Assembly: GCA_050953445.1 (NCBI GenBank)
Contig: JBMNMS010000001.1
Span: forward strand, 558,001 to 622,000
Direction of reading: 5' to 3'
DNA from: JBMNMS01 sp050953445
GTDB lineage: Bacteria; Bacillota; Clostridia; Peptostreptococcales; Anaerovoracaceae
Length of the DNA: 64,000 nt
A program made the translations under genes and the position numbers. Positions 1 to 8,558 of this stretch are shown in pieces (the stretch's first letter is position 1; the number at the start of each line of letters is the position of its first letter). The notes below the pieces were generated by a model that worked only from the letters and a program-made list of their open reading frames with translations, was not told where the DNA came from and did not search any database.

Positions 1-274
1 TACGGTAAAGGTCAGCCTGCTTTTCATCATTGATTAAAATCATAATCATATCCGCTTCTTTAGCCGCATCTTCAGCAGTCATTACGGTTAACCCGGAAGC
101 CTCTGCCTTTGCCCATGACTTACTACCGGTATAAAGCCCTACGATAACATTTGCACCGGATTCCTTTAAATTAAGGGCATGGGCGTGCCCCTGGCTACCG
201 TACCCTATTACAGCCACCTTTTTCCCCGTCAGTTTTCCAAAATTACAATCCTTTTCATAATACATAGTTGCCAT
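1..274 (-). CDS. ilvC: Ketol-acid reductoisomerase, N-terminal part (cut by window edge)
   Basis: IlvC converts acetolactate to dihydroxyisovalerate with NADPH in valine, leucine and isoleucine synthesis. The 91 visible residues start MATMYYEKDCNFGKLTGKKV and contain the Rossmann dinucleotide-binding motif GYGSQGHAHALNLKESG, typical of the family. The ATG at 274-272 follows an AGGAGGAAA ribosome-binding site. It lies about 30 bases downstream of ilvN on the same strand and is presumably under the same T-box. The catalytic C-terminal domain is off the window. Confidence 0.95.
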   Translation of the reverse strand, partial: MATMYYEKDCNFGKLTGKKVAVIGYGSQGHAHALNLKESGANVIVGLYTGSKSWAKAEASGLTVMTAEDAAKEADMIMILINDEKQADLYR

Positions 275-306
275 AATGTTTTTCCTCCTATTTTTTATCC
301 TTATGA

Positions 307-825
307 TTAATTTTTATCATCTATTTTAAATTGCTTATTACCACGTTCCATAGCCGCAAGCCCCGTTCTCACCATTTCAAGTATCCCGAAGGGCTCCAGC
401 ATTTCAATGGCAGCCTCTAATTTTTTACCGTGACCAATGACCTCCACAACTATTGACGATGCATCCACATCCACCACCTTCGCCCTGAAAATACCCACTA
501 TTTCCAGTATCTCCCCCCTTGTCTGAGGTGTGGTTTCTACCTTTATGAGAACCAACTCCCTATATACGGCTTCCTGAGTTCCTAAAAATGATATTCTGAT
601 AACCTCAACCAGTTTGGCCATCTGCTTCATTATTTGATCCACCACCAAAAGATCACCGGACACCACTGCCGTAATCCTGGAAATCCCTTGATCTTCCGTT
701 TCTGCCACAGTTAAACTCTCAATGTTGTAACCCCGGCGGCTGAATAATCCGGCAACACGCCGGAGTACACCGGCTCTGTTTTCCACCAGTATGGATAAAA
801 CATATCTGTTACTAATATTGTTCAT
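307..825 (-). CDS. ilvN: Acetolactate synthase small (regulatory) subunit
   Basis: This is the regulatory subunit that binds the catalytic acetolactate synthase and confers valine feedback. The N-terminal ACT domain is clear (RYVLSILVENRAGVLRRVAG, then FSRRGYNIESLTVAETE), followed by the ALS_ss C-terminal domain (RELVLIKVETTP). I take the ATG at 825 (MNNISNRYVLS) because it has an AGGTG site about 6 bases upstream and matches the family; an extension to 861 would run into the T-box terminator. The gene lies between the T-box leader and ilvC. The catalytic subunit ilvB is not adjacent on either side within the window. Confidence 0.93.
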   Translation of the reverse strand: MNNISNRYVLSILVENRAGVLRRVAGLFSRRGYNIESLTVAETEDQGISRITAVVSGDLLVVDQIMKQMAKLVEVIRISFLGTQEAVYRELVLIKVETTPQTRGEILEIVGIFRAKVVDVDASSIVVEVIGHGKKLEAAIEMLEPFGILEMVRTGLAAMERGNKQFKIDDKN

Positions 826-871
826 CACGTCACCTCGCCTCACCATGCCAATCATGGCCAATATAACAAAA

Positions 872-1135
872 AAACCTCATCCACATAATTGGGACGAGGA
901 AAAAACCACGCGGTACCACCCAAATTGGCTTAAAAAGCCCAACTCGCAAGGATCCATCAATCCTTCCACCTGTAACGGGGCGCACCGTGCGTCCTTAGTG
1001 CCGATCCTTCTGTCCGGGTTAGGGTCGCCTGCTCGGAAGTGAGTTCGCAATTACCTTGGGTATCGATTCGCACCATACATCGACTCTCTGCAACCAACAT
1101 TGGTTAATGCTTATTTCTTCGTCATTGCATTTACT
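872..1135 (-). promoter_or_regulatory. T-box leader of ilvN-ilvC, probable leucine specifier
   Basis: Read on minus, the leader carries the conserved T-box sequence GGGTGGTACCGCG (around 911-925), followed by a terminator hairpin with arms CCTCGTCC/GGATGAGG and a T run (about 872-900). The Stem I region around 1030-1125 contains GCGAACTCACTTCCGAG, where CTC, preceded by GAA and followed by A, fits the specifier position. Uncharged tRNA(Leu) would therefore stabilise the antiterminator and turn on ilvN-ilvC. The T-box call is secure; the specifier is inferred from pattern only. Confidence 0.92.
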
Positions 1136-1169
1136 CTTTTTACTATTGGGAATATCTCGATTAACAATT

Positions 1170-1198
1170 ATTTTATTCTTTTCCTTGCATAATGTCAA
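1170..1198 (-). promoter_or_regulatory. Sigma-A promoter of the T-box/ilv transcript
   Basis: On minus, TTGACA (1198-1193) and TAAAAT (1175-1170) are separated by exactly 17 bases, an almost consensus vegetative promoter. It is about 35 bases upstream of the start of the T-box Stem I and only 20 bases past the lysS stop codon. Confidence 0.75.
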
Positions 1199-1217
1199 CA
1201 GTTTTTTATTCAAAAGC

Positions 1218-2732
1218 TTATAGCGGTTTCATGGTTGGAAATAGAATGATGTCCCGAATACTTGGGGAATTGGTGATAAGAGTTATCACCCTATCTATAC
1301 CTATCCCCAACCCTCCTGTTGGGGGAAGTCCTACTTCAAGGGCATTAACAAAATCCTCATCCATCGGATGTGCCTCTGCATCTCCGCTCTCAAGCTGTTC
1401 CTGCTGCTCCTTGAATCTGTTATACTGATCTATTGGGTCATTAAGCTCTGAAAATGCATTGGCGATTTCCCAAGTGTTAATATATGCTTCGAAACGTCGA
1501 GTAATCCGGGGGTCTTTAGGATCCCTTTTCGCCAGAGGCGAAACCTCTACAGGATGTCCAACAATAAACACCGGCCCATCCAGGTACTTTTCACAGTATT
1601 CTTCGAACAGCTCCGCTATCACATGACCCCTGGTCATCTTATCAACATCTTCCAGGTTGTGTTCTCTTGCGATGGCCCTTGCCTCTTCATCCGTATTGAT
1701 TTTGGAGAAATCCACACCAACCCATTTCTTAACTGCATCCTCCATATTCAGTCTTTGCCAAGGCGGTGTAAGATCAAAGGTCTTACCCTGGTATTCCATA
1801 ATCATGCTGCCATTGGCGACCAGGGCTGCCTTGGAAACCACCTGCTCTGTGATCTCCATCACGCTCTCCATATTGCCATAGGCCATATAACATTCCATGG
1901 CCGTATATTCCGGATTATGATTCCGATCCATGCCCTCGTTCCTGAACATTTTACCCATTTCATAAACCCGGTCCAACCCGCCAACAATCAGTCTTTTTAA
2001 ATAGAGTTCGTTGGAAATACGAAGCTTCATATCGATGTTCAAGGTGTTGTGATGGGTATTAAAGGGTCTGGCATTAGCCCCACCTGCAATAGTGGTAAGT
2101 ATAGGGGTATCAACTTCTAAAAAACCGAAATCCTCCTCCAAAACCCTTCTTATTTCTTTGATTATCTTCGCTCTTTTAATAAATGTCTCTTTAACTTCCG
2201 GATTAACTATTAGGTCGGTATATCTTTGGCGATATCGAATATCCTGATCCTTTAATCCATGCCATTTATCCGGCAAGGGCATTAGGCTTTTGGTCAGCAA
2301 TCTGAGATCCCCCACCTTTACGGAGATCTCCCCATGTTTTGTTTTAAAAACCTCACCTGTAATGCCTACTATATCACCTAGATCGTAGGTTAGAAAAATT
2401 TCATATTCTTCCGGAGTAATTGCATCCTGCCTTACATAGCACTGAATCCGACCTAATTTATCCTGTATATCTATAAAAGAAGCCTTCCCCATTTGACGTT
2501 TCGCCATTATACGACCGGCAATGGATACTCGCCTGCCTTCCATTTCATCAAATCTTTCTTTTATATCTACGCTATGTGCTGTAACATCCCAGGTTTCCTC
2601 CAAATAAGGGTTTCTCCCCATTTTCTGAAGGTTAGCCAACTTTTCCCTGCGAATCAGCCTTTGTTCATTAATGTCGGCCTCCCGAACTGCCTCAGGTGAT
2701 GTGTCCTCAATATTTCTGCCTTCAGTGCCCAT
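1218..2732 (-). CDS. lysS: Lysyl-tRNA synthetase, class II
   Basis: It charges tRNA(Lys) with lysine. The 504-residue length is normal for the bacterial enzyme. The N-terminal OB fold is at about residues 65-165 (VSIAGRIMAKRQMGKASF). The class II core follows, with motif 2 around FRNEGMDRNHNPEYTAMECY and motif 3 as GLPPTGGLGIGIDRV near the C terminus. The start ATG follows GGAGGAAAAAA. It is the last gene of the operon read from 6657, 29 bases after greA. Confidence 0.97.
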   Translation of the reverse strand: MGTEGRNIEDTSPEAVREADINEQRLIRREKLANLQKMGRNPYLEETWDVTAHSVDIKERFDEMEGRRVSIAGRIMAKRQMGKASFIDIQDKLGRIQCYVRQDAITPEEYEIFLTYDLGDIVGITGEVFKTKHGEISVKVGDLRLLTKSLMPLPDKWHGLKDQDIRYRQRYTDLIVNPEVKETFIKRAKIIKEIRRVLEEDFGFLEVDTPILTTIAGGANARPFNTHHNTLNIDMKLRISNELYLKRLIVGGLDRVYEMGKMFRNEGMDRNHNPEYTAMECYMAYGNMESVMEITEQVVSKAALVANGSMIMEYQGKTFDLTPPWQRLNMEDAVKKWVGVDFSKINTDEEARAIAREHNLEDVDKMTRGHVIAELFEEYCEKYLDGPVFIVGHPVEVSPLAKRDPKDPRITRRFEAYINTWEIANAFSELNDPIDQYNRFKEQQEQLESGDAEAHPMDEDFVNALEVGLPPTGGLGIGIDRVITLITNSPSIRDIILFPTMKPL

Positions 2733-2761
2733 TTTTTTCCTCCGTGTATCTGCCGCCTATT

Positions 2762-3235
2762 TTACTTGTTAATCTCAATAATCTCGTAAGTTACCATGCC
2801 ATCGGGGATTTGTATGTCTACAACTTCGCCAACCTTTTTGCCCAGAAGCTGCTTCCCCACCTCCGATTCGTTTGAAATCTTACCTTCAAAAGGATCGGCT
2901 TCAGTAGAACCTACTATAGCATATTCAAGAGTTTCGCCATTTTTCATATCCTTTATGATAACCTTTGTTCCCACATTCACTTGGTCATTTGATATTTCTC
3001 CCTGATTTATTATCTTCGCATTGCGAATCATATACTCCAAGGTAGCTATTCTCTCTTCCAGTTCAGCTTGCTCATTCTTAGCGGAATCATACTCGGCATT
3101 TTCCGAGATATCCCCGTAAGAAATTGCTTCCTTCAGTCGTTCCGCAATTTCTTTTCTTCGAACGGAGACAAGATGATCGTACTCCTCCACAAGATTGTCA
3201 TAACCCTCCTGCGTAAGCAAAATTTCTTCAGACAT
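2762..3235 (-). CDS. greA: Transcription elongation factor GreA
   Basis: It rescues backtracked RNA polymerase by stimulating transcript cleavage. The protein has the usual 157 residues: an N-terminal antiparallel coiled coil (residues 1-75, with GDISENAEYDSAKNEQ, holding the acidic tip residues) and a C-terminal FKBP-like domain. A good AAAGGAGAGG site precedes the ATG. It lies between dusB and lysS, a neighbourhood seen in many Firmicutes. Confidence 0.97.
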   Translation of the reverse strand: MSEEILLTQEGYDNLVEEYDHLVSVRRKEIAERLKEAISYGDISENAEYDSAKNEQAELEERIATLEYMIRNAKIINQGEISNDQVNVGTKVIIKDMKNGETLEYAIVGSTEADPFEGKISNESEVGKQLLGKKVGEVVDIQIPDGMVTYEIIEINK

Positions 3236-3384
3236 GTCTGCCTCTCCTTTTATCTATTAAATCATTGTTTTCTTTCATATTATAACTGGTCAAAACCACG
3301 ATCCTATCGGTCTTTAAATATATGTTCTTCTCAAGCCCATATGCGCCACATTATATCTTAAATAGCCCCCAAAGTCAATAAACT

Positions 3385-4398
3385 TCAACCTTTTTTGCCC
3401 TTTAGCAACAGACCTTCCAGGATTTCCATAACATCCTTTTTAGTGGCAGCCTCATTAATTCTCCTACGGATTTCCGCCGCCCCATAACGCCCCTTTACAT
3501 ACCACCCAATATGCTTCCTCATTTCCCGCACAGCATGAAATTCTCCCTTACTTTTTATGGATAACTCCATGTGACTTTCAATACATTTCACTATCTCTTC
3601 ATCATGGGGAGCCTCAATAAATCCCTCCCCCTCCCAAAGAGAAACGGCCTCCTGAAAGATCCAGGGATTACCCAAAGCCCCACGGGCTATCATAACAAAA
3701 TCGCATCCGGTTTTTTCAATTATATTTATTGCATCTTCACCGGAAAATATATCACCGCTACCTATCAGCGGAATACTGAGCCTTTCCTTTACTGAAGAAA
3801 TGAATTCCCAATCGGCCCTCCCACTATAGTATTGATCCCTGGTCCTTCCATGAATAGCGATGGCTGAAGCTCCCGCCTCCTCCATCCTCAATGCAAACTC
3901 TATACCGTTTATAGATTCACTATCCCATCCCATGCGACACTTAACCGTAATGGGTTTTGGCCTTCTCCCAAGCCTCCGGGCCACTTCCTTTTCAGTTTTC
4001 ACCATAGCAGCCACAATGGAGGCTGCCTTTTCAGGCGTCCTCATAAGGGCTGCACCTTCTCCATTTTTAACAACCTTGGGAACAGGACATCCCATATTGA
4101 TATCTATTGCATCATTTTTATGATCTGCAAGCCTTTCAACAGACCATGCCATGATTTTCTCATCAGATCCAAAAAGCTGGTACATTAGGGGCATTTCAGC
4201 TTCGTGAAAATCCAATAGGGAAGCTGTATTTTTATCACTGTAGTATAATCCCTTTGCACTTACCATCTCCGAATAAACTAAAGCTGCCCCTTTCTCTTTG
4301 CAAATTCTTCTAAAAGGGCTATCTGTAACCCCTGCCAGCGGTGCCAATAAAAAGGGATGGGCAATTTCCATATTCCCTATATTCAGATTTCCTCCCAT
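3385..4398 (-). CDS. dusB: tRNA-dihydrouridine synthase, DusB type
   Basis: This FMN-dependent TIM-barrel enzyme reduces uridine in tRNA to dihydrouridine. The family signature APLAGVTDSPFR is near the N terminus, and the catalytic cysteine lies in NMGCPVPKVVKNGEGAALM. I favour the ATG at 4398 (MGGNLNIGNMEIAHP) because the family starts this way. The frame stays open to 4476, where a TTG or ATG start would add 23-26 residues with a basic RRRRQ stretch and no homologous role; the ribosome-binding site does not clearly decide between them. Confidence 0.93.
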   Translation of the reverse strand: MGGNLNIGNMEIAHPFLLAPLAGVTDSPFRRICKEKGAALVYSEMVSAKGLYYSDKNTASLLDFHEAEMPLMYQLFGSDEKIMAWSVERLADHKNDAIDINMGCPVPKVVKNGEGAALMRTPEKAASIVAAMVKTEKEVARRLGRRPKPITVKCRMGWDSESINGIEFALRMEEAGASAIAIHGRTRDQYYSGRADWEFISSVKERLSIPLIGSGDIFSGEDAINIIEKTGCDFVMIARGALGNPWIFQEAVSLWEGEGFIEAPHDEEIVKCIESHMELSIKSKGEFHAVREMRKHIGWYVKGRYGAAEIRRRINEAATKKDVMEILEGLLLKGKKG

Positions 4399-4483
4399 AA
4401 TCCCGTACCAATCCTTCAAAAGCACTTTAAAACCCGTCGGAAAGGTCTGCCTTCTCCGACGGGGCATCTCCTCCAACCTGACA

Positions 4484-4855
4484 TTATTTCAGCGACAATA
4501 AAAAGTCCCCTGCATCAACGGTCATTCCAACCTGAACACCTATAGTTTCAACAATGCCGGCACAAGGTGCAACAATTTCATTTTCCATCTTCATGGCTTC
4601 CAATATGAGAAGAGTCTGTCCATGGGCCACCTGCTCCCCGGGGGAAACCTCTATCTCTAAAACCTTGCCCGGTAGGGAAGCCTCAACCCTAATTGCTCCC
4701 CCGGAAGGCTGATGTGAAGGAGCCTCATCCTTCGAAGGCAGCTGCTCCGGCTGTGGCTGTGCCTGCTCCTTTACAGCAGGATTTTCCCTGGTTTCAAGCT
4801 CTTCTACCTGAACCTCATATTCATTACCGTTAACCAAAACCCTATATTTCTTCAT
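4484..4855 (-). CDS. Biotin carboxyl carrier protein of a decarboxylase/carboxyltransferase
   Basis: It is a 123-residue biotin carrier. Residues 1-20 form a beta strand region (KKYRVLVNGNEYEVQVEE), then comes a Pro/Gln/Ala-rich flexible linker (about 25-55), then a biotinyl domain whose EAMKMEN motif holds the biotin-accepting lysine. This layout matches the gamma subunit of methylmalonyl-CoA or glutaconyl-CoA decarboxylases. It lies 27 bases downstream of the small MmdE-like gene and ends just before dusB. Confidence 0.93.
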   Translation of the reverse strand: MKKYRVLVNGNEYEVQVEELETRENPAVKEQAQPQPEQLPSKDEAPSHQPSGGAIRVEASLPGKVLEIEVSPGEQVAHGQTLLILEAMKMENEIVAPCAGIVETIGVQVGMTVDAGDFLLSLK

Positions 4856-4882
4856 AATTTACATTCTCCTTTATTTTTGTGA

Positions 4883-5092
4883 CTATCTCATGCGGCTAAC
4901 CATGATATCGTTCAATCCCGCCTGATTCCATGCCGGCCTTTCATTCAAGACTCTCCTTATCCTTTTCACTTGCAACTTACTTTCAAAGCCACTTCCCCCG
5001 GACGCAATTATGGCCGCCGTAATTGCCACCACTAATTCACCCTCATCGATTATGGAGTTTCCCGATACCTGCCTTATAGAATTGATCTTCAT
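4883..5092 (-). CDS. Small decarboxylase subunit resembling MmdE/OadG C terminus
   Basis: This 69-residue protein has an Ala/Ile-rich stretch (ELVVAITAAIIASGG) followed by KRIRRVLNERPAWNQAGLNDIMVSR, which resembles the C-terminal tail of OadG/MmdD subunits that anchors the carboxyltransferase. The single N-terminal membrane helix of OadG is absent, so it is closer to the short epsilon subunit MmdE. The start follows AAAAGGAGG. Assignment rests on motif resemblance and position between mmdA and the biotin carrier gene. Confidence 0.7.
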   Translation of the reverse strand: MKINSIRQVSGNSIIDEGELVVAITAAIIASGGSGFESKLQVKRIRRVLNERPAWNQAGLNDIMVSRMR

Positions 5093-5115
5093 GAAAAAGT
5101 CCTCCTTTTCCCATA

Positions 5116-6657
5116 TTAAAGGGGTATGTTTCCATGCTTCTTAGCAGGCAGAGATTGCCGTTTTGAAGCCAACATGTCAAATGCGCTTATTATCCTTTTT
5201 CTGCTCTCCGCAGGCTCAATAATATCATCTACATAACCCATTTCCGCCGCCCTATATGGATTCGAAAAAGCTTCCTCATACTCCGCTATCTTTTCTTTCC
5301 TCTTGGCTATGGGATCTTCAGCATTCTTAATGTCATTTTTAAACACTATGTTTGCAGCACCCGCAGCCCCCATAACCGCAATTTCTGCCGAGGGCCATGC
5401 AAACACCAAATCAGCTCCTAATTCCTTGTTGCACATCCCTATATATGCACCTCCATAGGCTTTGCGTACTATCATGGTAACCTTAGGCACCGTTGCCTCA
5501 CAATAAGCGTAGAGGAGCTTGGCCCCATGCCTGATTATTCCGCCATGCTCCTGTTCGGTTCCCGGCAAGAACCCCGGCACATCCTGTATTGTCAGGATGG
5601 GAATATTAAACGCATCGCATCGCCTTACAAATCTGGCAGCCTTATCCGATGCATTTATATCCAAGCACCCTGCCTGATGCTTGGGCTGATTGGCAACCAC
5701 TCCTACCGTCTGTCCACCCATCCTAATAAAGCATGTGATTATGTTTTTTGCATAGTGCGGCATCACATCATACAGCACCCCATTATCAGCAAGCTCTTTC
5801 ACAATATCATACATATCATAGGCTTTATTGGGGCTTTCTGGAATAATGCTTTCAAATCGAGGAATAAGTCTATTGATATTATCAGCACATGCATACGAAG
5901 GTACCTCCTCCATATTGTTACTTGGCAGATAAGATAGCAGTTCCCTGACCTGCAATAACGCATCCCTGTCATCCTTTCCAATAAAATGGGCCACCCCGCT
6001 AATTGAATTGTGGGTCATTGCTCCCCCCAACTCCTCAGCAGTTATTTCCTCATTTGTTACCGCCTTAATAACCTGTGGACCGGTTATAAACATCTGACCT
6101 GTCTTTTCGACCATAAACACAAAATCTGTTATAGCCGGTGAGTATACCGCCCCTCCGGCACAAGGCCCCATGATCACAGAAATTTGAGGTATAACACCGG
6201 AACTTATGGTATTATTGTAAAATATCTTCCCATAACCGGATAGGGAATTGACCCCCTCTTGTATTCTTGCACCGCCGGAATCATTTAGGGCAACAATAGG
6301 TGCTCCGGTTTTTAAAGCCATTTCCTGCACCTTTACGATTTTTTCAGCGTGATATTCTCCCAGGGAGCCCCCTAAAACAGTAAAGTCCTGAGCGAACACA
6401 AAGATAAGCCTACCATCTACTGTACCGTAACCTGTTACAACACCATCCCCCGGCGCTTTTAGGCTGCCCATGTCAAAATTATTGCACCTATGGGATACAA
6501 AGGCATCTAACTCAACAAAGCTTCCTTCATCCAATAGAAGGTCTATGCGCTCACGTGCAGTAAGCTTGCCCCTGGCATGCTGTTCATCTATACGTTTTTG
6601 CCCCCCTCCCTGAAGGATGTTCCTTTTTTTTTCGCGAAGTATATCCAGTTTGTTCAT
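5116..6657 (-). CDS. mmdA: Methylmalonyl-CoA decarboxylase/propionyl-CoA carboxylase-type carboxyltransferase
   Basis: It transfers a carboxyl group between an acyl-CoA (most likely methylmalonyl-CoA) and biotin. The 513 residues show both crotonase-fold halves: the N-terminal half with ARGKLTARERIDLLLDEGSF and the oxyanion-hole glycines in NDSGGARIQEG and GPCAGGAVYSPA, and the C-terminal half with ITIQDVPGFLPGTEQEHGGIIRHGAKLLYAY and KAYGGAYIGM. The ATG follows AGGAGG. It is the first gene of the operon at 6657-1218. The membrane Na+-pump subunit (MmdB/OadB) expected for an energy-conserving decarboxylase is not next to it. Confidence 0.9.
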   Translation of the reverse strand: MNKLDILREKKRNILQGGGQKRIDEQHARGKLTARERIDLLLDEGSFVELDAFVSHRCNNFDMGSLKAPGDGVVTGYGTVDGRLIFVFAQDFTVLGGSLGEYHAEKIVKVQEMALKTGAPIVALNDSGGARIQEGVNSLSGYGKIFYNNTISSGVIPQISVIMGPCAGGAVYSPAITDFVFMVEKTGQMFITGPQVIKAVTNEEITAEELGGAMTHNSISGVAHFIGKDDRDALLQVRELLSYLPSNNMEEVPSYACADNINRLIPRFESIIPESPNKAYDMYDIVKELADNGVLYDVMPHYAKNIITCFIRMGGQTVGVVANQPKHQAGCLDINASDKAARFVRRCDAFNIPILTIQDVPGFLPGTEQEHGGIIRHGAKLLYAYCEATVPKVTMIVRKAYGGAYIGMCNKELGADLVFAWPSAEIAVMGAAGAANIVFKNDIKNAEDPIAKRKEKIAEYEEAFSNPYRAAEMGYVDDIIEPAESRKRIISAFDMLASKRQSLPAKKHGNIPL

Positions 6658-6756
6658 TAATTGATCCTCCTAAAAACTGACCTTGTGCCATGCTGCGTAA
6701 TCCGAAGATTTTGCCACATTCAATTTACACTGTCAATTTGGTTTAATTAATTTGAA

Positions 6757-6785
6757 ATTATAACATGTTTTATTTTCTTGCACAA
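6757..6785 (-). promoter_or_regulatory. Probable sigma-A promoter of the mmdA-lysS operon
   Basis: On minus, TTGTGC (6785-6780) and TATAAT (6762-6757) are 17 bases apart. A second candidate with a consensus TTGACA but a weak CAAAAT is just downstream (around 6710-6735). The insertion sequence's target duplication begins at the first base of the -35 box. Confidence 0.55.
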
Positions 6786-6802
6786 CGAAATATTTATTTA
6801 TT
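6785..6802. repeat. Left copy of an 18-bp target-site duplication
   Basis: ACGAAATATTTATTTATT here is repeated exactly at 8419-8436, directly flanking the insertion sequence. Long duplications of this order are typical of the IS1202 group. Confidence 0.85.
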
Positions 6803-6875
6803 GTGGTTAACTTATGATAATGTCACTATATAATTCACTTGGGATAATGTCCCTTTTTGAAATAGAATATGAAAC

Positions 6876-8213
6876 ATGAAAGAAGGAAGAATTACATTGA
6901 CTCAAAACCAGCTTAAACGATTAAAAGTGATGAATGCCTACATAGATGGTAACATCGATCGCAAGAGAGCATCGGAGCTGCTTTCCCTTTCAGAACGTCA
7001 GATTTCACGCCTAAAGAAAGGACTGATTACACAAGGTGAGACGTTTCTGATCCACAAAAATACAAACAGAAAGCCCTCTCATGCCGTATCCAGCGAGGTG
7101 AAGGAAAAGATACTTAAAACATACGTTTTGCCCCAGTATGAAAGCGTCAATTTCCTTCACTTCCAAGAAGCCCTCGCTGAGGATTATGATATTCGTATAT
7201 CATATACCGCACTTTCAAGTATACTGAAATCCGCAGGAAATAAAAGCCCCAAATCAAAAAAATCAAAACGTCGCCGGAGCCGTCGCAAGCGCCGTGACTG
7301 CCCGGGCGAGTTGATTCAAATCGATGCCACGCCTTATAACTGGTTCAGAGATGGCAGGATGCTCGCCTTGCATGGAGCCATTGATGATGCTACTGGTAAT
7401 GTAGTGGGGCTTTACATTTGTGAAAATGAGTGCTTAAACGGATATTTTGAAACCATGCGCCAATGCATTTTGAGCCATGGGGTGCCTCAGTCAATTTATT
7501 CAGATCGTCATACAATATTCCGTTCACCCAAGTCAGACAGATTAACGGTCGAAGAAGTCATCGCGGGCAAGATCGTGAATCTAACCCAATTTGGACGAGC
7601 TATGCACGATATGGGGACGGATATCATCTTTGCAAGAACATCTTGGGCAAAAGGGCGAATAGAGCGGCTTTGGGATACATTACAAAGTCGGCTGCCGGTT
7701 GAGTTTGCAAGAAAAGGTATAAAGACAATTGAGGAAGCGAACCGCTTTCTTAGAGAGGAGCACCTTGCAAGGCATAATCGTAAATTTGCGGTAGAACCGG
7801 AAGGAAAATCTATCTTTGTCCCTCTCAGGTCCAACATTGATGTAGACACAATTTTATGCATTAAAAAGAAACGAAAAACAGATTCTTCAAGCTGTTTCTC
7901 CTTCAAAGGCAGGTTGTTCAAAATTGATACACAAGGCTACCCACTTGTACCCGCCAGAAAAGAAATCGAGGTCTTGCTTGGGCCAAGAGTTGGAATGAAG
8001 GTTCGTTACAAAGACCAAGTATATGAAGCTATCCAATATTTAAAGCCAGAGCGTAAAGATGCCAACTTGACCGTCCGACACAAGGTGAAAAAAGTAGTAC
8101 AACCTCATCTTGTTCATAGTTCTGATAAATGGAAAGAAATCTGGCATAGTGAACCTTATGAACTGTCATTGAAGTTCTTATATGAACTTTTCTTTGACAA
8201 AGAAGCCGTTTAG
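6876..8213 (+). CDS. IS1202-family (ISNCY) DDE transposase
   Basis: This 445-residue transposase has an N-terminal helix-turn-helix (residues about 10-50, KRASELLSLSERQISRLKKG), a basic linker (SKRRRSRRKRR) and an rve-type catalytic core. The DDE residues can be placed in LIQIDATPYNW, SIYSDRHTIF and WAKGRIERLWDT. A C-terminal beta-rich domain follows. No frameshift or stop interrupts it, so the element may be active. A shorter start at ATG 6930 is possible. Confidence 0.92.
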   Translation: MKEGRITLTQNQLKRLKVMNAYIDGNIDRKRASELLSLSERQISRLKKGLITQGETFLIHKNTNRKPSHAVSSEVKEKILKTYVLPQYESVNFLHFQEALAEDYDIRISYTALSSILKSAGNKSPKSKKSKRRRSRRKRRDCPGELIQIDATPYNWFRDGRMLALHGAIDDATGNVVGLYICENECLNGYFETMRQCILSHGVPQSIYSDRHTIFRSPKSDRLTVEEVIAGKIVNLTQFGRAMHDMGTDIIFARTSWAKGRIERLWDTLQSRLPVEFARKGIKTIEEANRFLREEHLARHNRKFAVEPEGKSIFVPLRSNIDVDTILCIKKKRKTDSSSCFSFKGRLFKIDTQGYPLVPARKEIEVLLGPRVGMKVRYKDQVYEAIQYLKPERKDANLTVRHKVKKVVQPHLVHSSDKWKEIWHSEPYELSLKFLYELFFDKEAV

Positions 8214-8228
8214 CAGAAAATTTGATCG

Positions 8229-8327
8229 CGGTTTACATGGAGCTATGCTGTGGTAGGCCCCTGGCCGGGCGGTACTGGTACCACCCTACCGCCTAAAAAC
8301 ACAGCATAGGAGGCTCCATGTCAACCG
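8229..8327. repeat. Large imperfect palindrome inside the IS
   Basis: Arms CGGTTTACATGGAGC and GCTCCATGTCAACCG (one mismatch) are followed inward by TATGCTGTG and CACAGCATA, offset by a 3-base bulge, enclosing a GC-rich core with a second stem, GGCGGTA/TACCGCC. It lies just after the transposase stop codon and could act as a transcript terminator or RNA structure. Confidence 0.8.
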
Positions 8328-8418
8328 AATAAGATAAAAATTTCTGCGGGGCTGCTAAAGGGACATTTTCATAAGTTAATTTGATGCTCAAAAAGGGACA
8401 TTTTCACAAGTTATTGAC

Positions 8419-8436
8419 ACGAAATATTTATTTATT
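8419..8436. repeat. Right copy of the 18-bp target-site duplication
   Basis: Identical to 6785-6802. Together with that copy it fixes the insertion-sequence boundaries to the base. Confidence 0.85.
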
Positions 8437-8558
8437 CAACGCCGCTGAAAAACATATGTTCAAATACCCATATACGGTTTTAACCAATAATATACCTGGT
8501 ACAATTGTACCAGGTATAAAACTCTTTTCTTAATTACAGGTTATACTGTTTTCAAAAA

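Larger units (their letters stand above)
6803..8418 (+). mobile_element. IS1202-like insertion sequence, apparently complete
   Basis: The element is 1616 bp and is bounded by exact 18-bp direct repeats. Its ends are imperfect inverted repeats: the left begins GTGGTTAACTTATGATAATG and the right, read inward, GTCAATAACTTGTGAAAATG. Each end holds a second internal copy of the same module (left about 6837-6860, right about 8363-8382, core AATGTCCCTTT), as expected for tandem transposase sites. One intact transposase gene fills most of it, and a large palindrome sits between the gene and the right end. It lies in the AT-rich gap between mmdA and ftsH. Confidence 0.9.

Noticed and set aside
791..1042. 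Plus-strand open frame across the T-box
   Set aside because: It is antisense to the conserved T-box sequence and has no ribosome-binding site or recognisable protein features.
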